Assembly: GCA_002368865.1 (NCBI GenBank)
Contig: DFDT01000036.1
Coordinates: 1 to 9,501, forward strand
Source of the DNA: Lachnospiraceae bacterium UBA3821
GTDB taxonomy: Bacteria > Bacillota > Clostridia > Lachnospirales > Lachnospiraceae
Reading direction: 5' to 3'
Length of the DNA: 9,501 bases
The notes under the pieces were generated by a model. That model was given only the letters and a program-made list of their open reading frames with translations, was not told where the DNA came from and searched no databases. Of this stretch, positions 5,672-9,501 are shown piece after piece. Each line of letters opens with the position of its first letter. Position 1 is the first letter of the stretch. The position numbers and the translations under genes were made by a program.

Positions 5672-6679
5672 TCATTTTTGCGCAAAATAGGCATCGATGC
5701 CGTCCGCCATACCGACCGCGATCTTCTGCTGGTACTCCTCCGTAGCCATCAACCGGTCTTCCTCCGCATTGGTCATAAAACCCATCTCCACGATGGTCAC
5801 CGGCACCTGACACCAGTTGATCCCAGACATGGTGTCGGTCTCAATGACGCTTCTCTTCTTCGCCCCCGTGGCGTTCACCATGCCGGCTAACACCGCGTCC
5901 GCCAGCGCTCTGCTGTCAGAGTAAAGATTGCTGTTATAGGGATTGGATGCAGTCTGGCACAGTGTCTCCATGCCGTGTACGCTGCTGTTTTCCGATCCGT
6001 CCGCATGAATCCGCACAAACACATCCGCCCCCGCGTCATTCGCCATCTGCGCCCGCTCCGCGTTGCTGATATTCACGTCATGGGTAGTGCGGATCATGAG
6101 CACCTCATACCCTCTGTTCTGCAGCTCCGTACAAAGCTTCTCGGACACCATCAGGGTCAGCTCATACTCTGCCAGTCCGCTGACCACACCTCTTGTCCCG
6201 CTCGCCACCTTTGCCTTGGTCTGCGTTGCACCGGGTCCGATCGGCTCTTTCTCATTATTGCCCTTGGCCTGATGTCCCGGGTCGATAGCCACAAGGCGCC
6301 CTGTATGCGCAGCGGGTTTGGGTGCGACCGATGCCGCGGTCTCCGGCACAGATTCCGCGGCAGCAGACGACGAAGATTCCGGCACGGGTTCCGCGGCAGC
6401 AGACGACGAAGATTCCGGCACAGGTTCCGCGGCAGCCGACGATGCATGTTCCACCGTTGCCTCCGACGCTGCAGATTTCGTCACCTCCGACGTATTCGAC
6501 GATCCGAACATCTCCGCTGTCTCGGGCACTGCCGATGACGCGGGTTCCGACGCCGCCACCGTTGTACTTTCCGGCACGATCGTAGCGACAGACGGCTGCT
6601 CCCCTGACGCACAGCCGCAGGCAGCTATCACGCCACAAAGGATTGCCGTCAAAATCCATCTCTTACACTTATCAATCAT
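5672..6679 (-). CDS. Lipoprotein N-acetylmuramoyl-L-alanine amidase (Amidase_3)
   Basis: A zinc hydrolase that cuts the bond between N-acetylmuramic acid and the stem peptide of peptidoglycan. From ATG 6679-6677 it has 335 residues. A lipoprotein signal peptide ends in VIAAC (Cys21), so it should be anchored on the outer face of the membrane. Residues about 25-125 are a low-complexity Ala/Ser/Glu/Pro linker with 12-residue tandem repeats. The catalytic domain (about 128-335) shows DPGH (His136), Glu171 (LAEYELTL), RIHADG (His225) and the catalytic VEMGFMTN (Glu298). A GTG two codons earlier (6685-6683) is an alternative start: AGGAG lies 4 bases before that GTG and 10 before the ATG. It lies 13 bases after the upstream unknown gene, whose stop codon overlaps this ribosome binding site, so the two are one operon. 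A role in wall turnover, division or germination cannot be separated from sequence. Confidence 0.92.
   Translation of the reverse strand: MIDKCKRWILTAILCGVIAACGCASGEQPSVATIVPESTTVAASEPASSAVPETAEMFGSSNTSEVTKSAASEATVEHASSAAAEPVPESSSSAAAEPVPESSSSAAAESVPETAASVAPKPAAHTGRLVAIDPGHQAKGNNEKEPIGPGATQTKAKVASGTRGVVSGLAEYELTLMVSEKLCTELQNRGYEVLMIRTTHDVNISNAERAQMANDAGADVFVRIHADGSENSSVHGMETLCQTASNPYNSNLYSDSRALADAVLAGMVNATGAKKRSVIETDTMSGINWCQVPVTIVEMGFMTNAEEDRLMATEEYQQKIAVGMADGIDAYFAQK
6353..6442 (-). repeat. 36-bp in-frame tandem repeat in the amidase linker
   Basis: Two 36-base units (6353-6388 and 6389-6424) differ at one base; a third copy (6425-6442) matches only in its first 18 bases with one change, and a degraded unit lies at about 6330-6352. 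The period is a multiple of three and encodes [12 protein letters not shown], so it changes linker length without breaking the frame. Confidence 0.9.
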
Positions 6680-6692
6680 TTTCACTCCGCTC

Positions 6693-7499
6693 CTAACCTA
6701 TCGATATCTGACTCTGCTGCAACAGGATTCCGATGACCCGGCATCTGATCCGGATCAGTCTGATGATCTTCTCCGCGATGTCGTCAACAGATTCCCCGTC
6801 CGACAGTGAAAAGGAAATCAGCTTACTATCTCCGTTTATTCTGCTGTTCCAACTCTTGATCTCCTCAGCCGTGATCTGCTCCGGCTGCCCGATGGAATTA
6901 TAGATTTCCGCAAAGTACATTTGTTGGCAGGTGAAGATCATATACGTCTCAAAAGAAATATCCCCATCCTGCTTCCATTCTTCCCAATGCGTTCGTAACA
7001 CCTGCAAAAACAGATCCCATCTCTCATCCACCCCACGGTGCAATGCCTGACCGTCAATAGAATGATCTCCTGTCAGGCGAAACCATGGGATCGGAGCCAT
7101 GTTTCCGATGCTGTGGTAAATCTTCTCCCAGGCTTTTCTTTTTGCCGGACCACACGCTTTTGCAATTCCGCAGCTCCCCACTTTGGGATTATTCATGATA
7201 TCAAAATGAAATGTCATCGGATTCCGGTATTCGTCATTACACCACTGAAATTCATTTCCGGAATACGATTTCCCGCCGTTTGCCTGATTTTTCATGATGA
7301 CCGTCCAGATTCCGTGGCATAAATAGCTGGCTTCCACATGGTTTTTGTAATTTCTGCTCTCCTGATCAGGCAGATTGCAATTCCAGGCCTGTTCTTGGAC
7401 AAAAGACTGAAGCCCCTCTCTCACCGCTTTATAATACCGCTCTCCGTTTCTTCCCCGCGTCTGCTCATACCGGACAAAACTTTCTCTGTACGCTTTCAT
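6693..7499 (-). CDS. Unrecognised 268-residue protein, co-transcribed with the amidase
   Basis: I do not recognise this family. The protein is soluble in appearance, with no signal peptide or membrane segment, and is rich in Trp, His and Cys. Visible blocks are [20 protein letters not shown] (about 39-58), a Cys-containing [20 protein letters not shown] stretch (110-129), [13 protein letters not shown] (130-142), a charged [20 protein letters not shown] helix (about 158-177) and a basic C-terminal helix ending [17 protein letters not shown]. The ATG at 7499-7497 is the first in the frame; its ribosome binding site is weak (GGAG about 12 bases upstream). It is first in the operon: the promoter at 7548-7576 drives it, and its TAG stop overlaps the AGGAG of the amidase, so translation is probably coupled. 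The absence of export signals suggests a cytoplasmic partner or regulator rather than a wall enzyme, but that is a guess. Confidence 0.75.
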   Translation of the reverse strand: MKAYRESFVRYEQTRGRNGERYYKAVREGLQSFVQEQAWNCNLPDQESRNYKNHVEASYLCHGIWTVIMKNQANGGKSYSGNEFQWCNDEYRNPMTFHFDIMNNPKVGSCGIAKACGPAKRKAWEKIYHSIGNMAPIPWFRLTGDHSIDGQALHRGVDERWDLFLQVLRTHWEEWKQDGDISFETYMIFTCQQMYFAEIYNSIGQPEQITAEEIKSWNSRINGDSKLISFSLSDGESVDDIAEKIIRLIRIRCRVIGILLQQSQISIG

Positions 7500-7526
7500 T
7501 TTCTCTTGCTCTCCGCATGAATCCCT

Positions 7527-7576
7527 CTTGCCGATTTATTTTTACATAGTATAATATACCTTATCAAAAGCTGCAA
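7527..7576. promoter_or_regulatory. Bidirectional promoter with a shared palindromic -10
   Basis: Plus strand: TTGCCG (7528-7533), 16 bases, TATAAT (7550-7555), for the phosphoesterase gene. Minus strand: TTGCAG (7576-7571), 17 bases, TATACT (7553-7548), for the unknown gene and amidase. The two -10 elements overlap inside the palindrome GTATAATATAC (7549-7559). Polymerases cannot occupy both at once, so the two transcripts should compete. Confidence 0.75.
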
Positions 7577-7591
7577 CGCAAGCAGGTTGCA
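7572..7591 (+). promoter_or_regulatory. Inverted repeat in the phosphoesterase 5' leader / minus -35 region
   Basis: TGCAAC (7572-7577) and GTTGCA (7586-7591) form a 6-bp stem with an 8-base loop, five bases ahead of the GGAGG of the phosphoesterase and overlapping the -35 of the opposing promoter. It could be an mRNA hairpin or a protein-binding site. Confidence 0.45.
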
Positions 7592-7605
7592 ATACGGAGG
7601 CGGAT

Positions 7606-8121
7606 ATGGCAGTCTTTTTTATAGCGGATACGCATTTTGACGATGACAATATCAGAAGATATGAGAACAGACCTTTTGAAAACACAGCACAGATGAACGA
7701 GGCAATGATCCGGAACTGGAACCGGACCGTCACTCCTTCCGACATTGTATACTTTCTCGGCGATGTCGGCGCAGACAGCTATGTCGCCCGCCTGAACGGG
7801 ATCAAATATCTGGTCAGGGGCAATCACGACACCGCCTCCAATGACCACTACAGGGAGATCGGTTTTGCGGAAGTGTATGATCTGCCCGTCATTTACGACA
7901 GCTACTGGATCCTGTCCCACGAACCCCTGTATATCAACCGCAACATGCCCTATGCCAATATTTTTGGACATGTTCACGCCAATCCCGCCTATCGGGACGT
8001 AAGTTCCCGGAGCTATTGTGTCAGCGCGGAACGGATCGCTTATACCCCGGTTTCCCTAGAACGCATTCAGGCTGCCATCCTAGAGGCCCAGAAACAGGAA
8101 GATGCTTGCGACTTCCAGTAA
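7606..8121 (+). CDS. Small calcineurin-like metallophosphoesterase
   Basis: A 171-residue cytoplasmic protein with the complete two-metal phosphoesterase motif set: ADTHF (Asp8, His10), FLGDVG (Asp53), GNHD (Asn73, His74), LSHEP (His105) and GHVH (His122, His124). These residues bind Mn/Fe/Zn-type metals and hydrolyse a phosphoester; the substrate cannot be told. The length is near that of small single-domain members often seen in phages and Firmicutes, with no extra domain. The ATG at 7606 follows GGAGG by 6 bases (7597-7601, spacer CGGAT). It is divergent from the unknown gene and amidase and shares their promoter region; downstream lies the CAP-domain gene with its own promoter. No sequence feature links it directly to the envelope genes. 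Confidence 0.92.
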   Translation: MAVFFIADTHFDDDNIRRYENRPFENTAQMNEAMIRNWNRTVTPSDIVYFLGDVGADSYVARLNGIKYLVRGNHDTASNDHYREIGFAEVYDLPVIYDSYWILSHEPLYINRNMPYANIFGHVHANPAYRDVSSRSYCVSAERIAYTPVSLERIQAAILEAQKQEDACDFQ

Positions 8122-8122
8122 T

Positions 8123-8141
8123 TACCGGTATTATCCCGGTA
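8123..8141 (+). terminator. Hairpin right after the phosphoesterase stop
   Basis: TACCGG (8123-8128) and CCGGTA (8136-8141) pair over a 7-base loop, starting two bases after the stop codon. There is no T-run, so it may only protect the 3' end. A second inverted repeat follows at 8149-8169. Confidence 0.3.
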
Positions 8142-8148
8142 CCTCCTG

Positions 8149-8210
8149 TGTTACAATCATTTTGTAACAATTCTGTAACATTTGTGATCTGCTGATGCAT
8201 TTCATAGATC
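8149..8210 (+). promoter_or_regulatory. WalR-like box and promoter of the CAP-domain gene
   Basis: TGTAAC (8163-8168), five bases, TGTAAC (8174-8179): this is exactly the WalR/YycF pattern TGTWAH-N5-TGTWAH known from Bacillus and Staphylococcus. A further half-site TGTTAC lies at 8149-8154 and makes an 8-bp inverted repeat (8149-8156 with 8162-8169). Two bases downstream of the box begins a weak -35 TTGTGA (8182-8187), then 17 bases and TAGATC (8205-8210). A weak promoter with a box touching the -35 fits an activated promoter. That WalR is the binder is inference; no walRK gene is in the window. Confidence 0.6.
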
Positions 8211-8240
8211 TTACAAAAGAACAGACAGGAGGTATACGAT

Positions 8241-9269
8241 ATGAAGAAATCTATTTTGTTACTTACAGCCGCGGCAACCGGGCTTTCTCTTGCCCAGGCA
8301 CCGCTGCAGGCACAGGCCGCACCGTGTTTCTCGGTGATTCAGATCCGGCCGGAATCCCTTTATCAATCCGATTGCAATTCCGACTGCACGGGTGTCGGCG
8401 GAAACACCTGCACTTTCGCTCCCCAGGTCAATATCAATGACATCAACGACCTGTTAGAGCAGCTTGGGCTTCCCGGGCAATGCAGCCCCAATACGGATTG
8501 TGGGGACGCGCAGAATAACCTGAATAACTGCCAGCCCCAAATCCGCTTCTGGACTAACTGTACGCCGCAGATCTCCATCTGCACCCCCAAGACTCCTGCT
8601 GTACCGGAGCAGGAACCGGATGTCGTCGAGGTTCCATCCCAAGAAGATTCTTCCCAGGAAGATCCTTCCGCAGAAAATGCTTCTGCTGAGGCGCCCACCC
8701 ATGAGACGCCGATAAACGAGGCTCCTTCCGAGTCGGAGTCTTCCACCGAAACGACAGCTCCGGTGGTCGTGACACCCGTTCAGGAAAGACCCACACCTGC
8801 AACGCCCTCGCCCTCGCAGGAGACCCAGACGCCTGTCGAGAAGCCGTCAGAACCCGACACACAGACCGTGGCGAAACCGGAAACCACAAGCTATCACGCT
8901 TATGTGCTCCGCATTGTGGAGCTGGTAAACGAAGCCCGCGCCGATGCAGGGCTGAAGCCCGTCACGCTCCGTCAGGATCTGACCGCCGTAGCACAGCTGC
9001 GCGCCAAAGAAACCGTGACTCTTTTCTCTCACACGCGTCCCAACGGCACCAGCTGTTTTACCGCTTTGGGTGAATACGGTGTAAGTTACCGCGGCGCCGG
9101 TGAAAATATCGCCTATGGTCAGCGAAGCCCTGAGGAGGTCATGGAAGGCTGGATGAACAGCCCCGGCCACAGAGCCAACATTCTCAATGCAAACTTTACT
9201 TCCATCGGCGTCGGCTATTACCAGGCCGCGAACGGCGTGAAGTACTGGTCTCAGATGTTTACGTACTGA
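8241..9269 (+). CDS. Secreted cysteine-rich CAP-domain protein (SCP/YkwD-like)
   Basis: A 342-residue exported protein in four parts. The signal peptide covers residues 1-26 (AQA cleavage). A cysteine-rich region (29-114) holds nine Cys (29, 45, 49, 57, 81, 87, 97, 107, 114) and is Asn/Asp/Gln-rich. A Ser/Glu/Pro/Thr linker runs from about 118 to 215. The CAP domain (about 219-342) shows FSHTRPNG (His264), AGENIAYG (Glu288), SPEEVMEGWMNSPGHRANIL (His310) and the end YWSQMFTY, the full YkwD-type set. CAP proteins in bacteria are secreted or wall-associated and largely of unknown activity. The ATG follows AGGAGG by 8 bases. The gene has its own promoter with a WalR-like box and ends at a bidirectional terminator, so it is monocistronic. 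The cysteine-rich part may form disulfides or bind a ligand; I recognise no named domain there. Confidence 0.93.
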   Translation: MKKSILLLTAAATGLSLAQAPLQAQAAPCFSVIQIRPESLYQSDCNSDCTGVGGNTCTFAPQVNINDINDLLEQLGLPGQCSPNTDCGDAQNNLNNCQPQIRFWTNCTPQISICTPKTPAVPEQEPDVVEVPSQEDSSQEDPSAENASAEAPTHETPINEAPSESESSTETTAPVVVTPVQERPTPATPSPSQETQTPVEKPSEPDTQTVAKPETTSYHAYVLRIVELVNEARADAGLKPVTLRQDLTAVAQLRAKETVTLFSHTRPNGTSCFTALGEYGVSYRGAGENIAYGQRSPEEVMEGWMNSPGHRANILNANFTSIGVGYYQAANGVKYWSQMFTY

Positions 9270-9284
9270 TCACACGCACCATTC

Positions 9285-9326
9285 AAAAAAGGCACTTCCG
9301 AATTTTCCGGGAGTGCCTTGCCTTTT
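9285..9326. terminator. Bidirectional intrinsic terminator between convergent genes
   Basis: A 12-bp stem (9289-9300 with 9308-9319, one T-G wobble on the plus strand) with a 7-base loop. On the minus strand it is followed by six T (9290-9285); on the plus strand by TGCCTTTT (9319-9326). It ends both the CAP gene and the gene entering from the right edge. Confidence 0.88.
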
Positions 9327-9369
9327 CCCAATGGCGTATCGTACATAGGAACCGACAGCCGATCCCTTT

Positions 9370-9501
9370 TTATTGCTTCAATAGATAAAAGAGCGGTATC
9401 ATAATTGCCACAAACAGCACAATGACTGCCGGAATATAGAGAGATAACACCGCAAGCGGGATTATCACCACACCCGCTGCCGTCTCTACAAAGCCGGCCA
9501 G
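9370..9501 (-). CDS. C-terminal fragment of a membrane protein (enters from the right edge)
   Basis: Forty-three codons before a TAA (9372-9370) read from the window edge without interruption. They include two hydrophobic stretches, ETAAGVVIIPLAVLSLYIPA and VIVLFVAIMIPLFYLLKQ, so the protein probably ends in the membrane with a short basic tail. The gene is convergent with the CAP gene and is followed by the strong terminator at 9285-9326, which supports it as a real 3' end. The family cannot be told from this piece. Confidence 0.55.
   Translation of the reverse strand: MAGFVETAAGVVIIPLAVLSLYIPAVIVLFVAIMIPLFYLLKQ

Noticed and set aside
6331..6442. 36-bp repeats as a CRISPR array
   Set aside because: The units are directly adjacent with no unique spacers and lie in frame inside a protein linker.
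5975..6538. Repetitive plus-strand frame rich in Arg/His
   Set aside because: It is the antisense of the repeat-containing amidase linker; its composition merely mirrors the repeats.

Overview
The window looks like chromosomal DNA of a Gram-positive, spore-former-type Firmicute, most likely a Clostridia/Lachnospiraceae member of moderate GC. The evidence is the infC-rpmI-rplT order with a long attenuator-type leader and an AUU start for infC, a T-box in front of thrS, a short CarD-family regulator, strong AGGAGG-type ribosome binding sites, and lipoprotein and CAP-domain envelope proteins of the kind common in gut Clostridia. This placement is inference; no rRNA or tRNA gene is present.

Layout. 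Positions 1-7499 are read almost entirely from the minus strand. From right to left on that strand: an unrecognised 268-residue protein (6693-7499) leads a two-gene operon with a lipoprotein N-acetylmuramoyl-L-alanine amidase (5672-6679). Next come a membrane-anchored XRE/HTH regulator (4378-5565), a CarD-family regulator (3686-4195), thrS under T-box control (leader 3364-3626, gene 1540-3327), a small duplicated-DUF1540 cysteine protein (1106-1426), and the translation operon infC-rpmI-rplT (rplT cut by the window edge) with its promoter and leader at 809-1056. The right side turns to the plus strand: a small calcineurin-like phosphoesterase (7606-8121) and a secreted cysteine-rich CAP-domain protein (8241-9269). 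A shared bidirectional terminator at 9285-9326 faces the 3' end of a membrane-protein gene that enters from the right edge on the minus strand.

How it works together. The left half is housekeeping translation (IF3, L35, L20, ThrRS) under RNA-level control: a leader terminator that can be replaced by an alternative pairing for infC, and a tRNA-Thr-sensing T-box for thrS. The right half is envelope-oriented: a lipoprotein wall hydrolase co-transcribed with an unknown protein, a sensor-like membrane regulator, and a secreted CAP protein preceded by a perfect WalR-type direct repeat.

The regulatory DNA holds the most interesting signals. There is one palindromic -10 element shared by two divergent promoters (7527-7576), the WalR-like box at 8163-8179, and an identical 9-mer placed just inside the -35 of both the carD and thrS promoters. 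A possible sigma-G-type promoter sits before the DUF1540 gene. I saw no CRISPR array, transposase, prophage module or obvious defence system; the window is mostly core genome with a few poorly characterised envelope genes.
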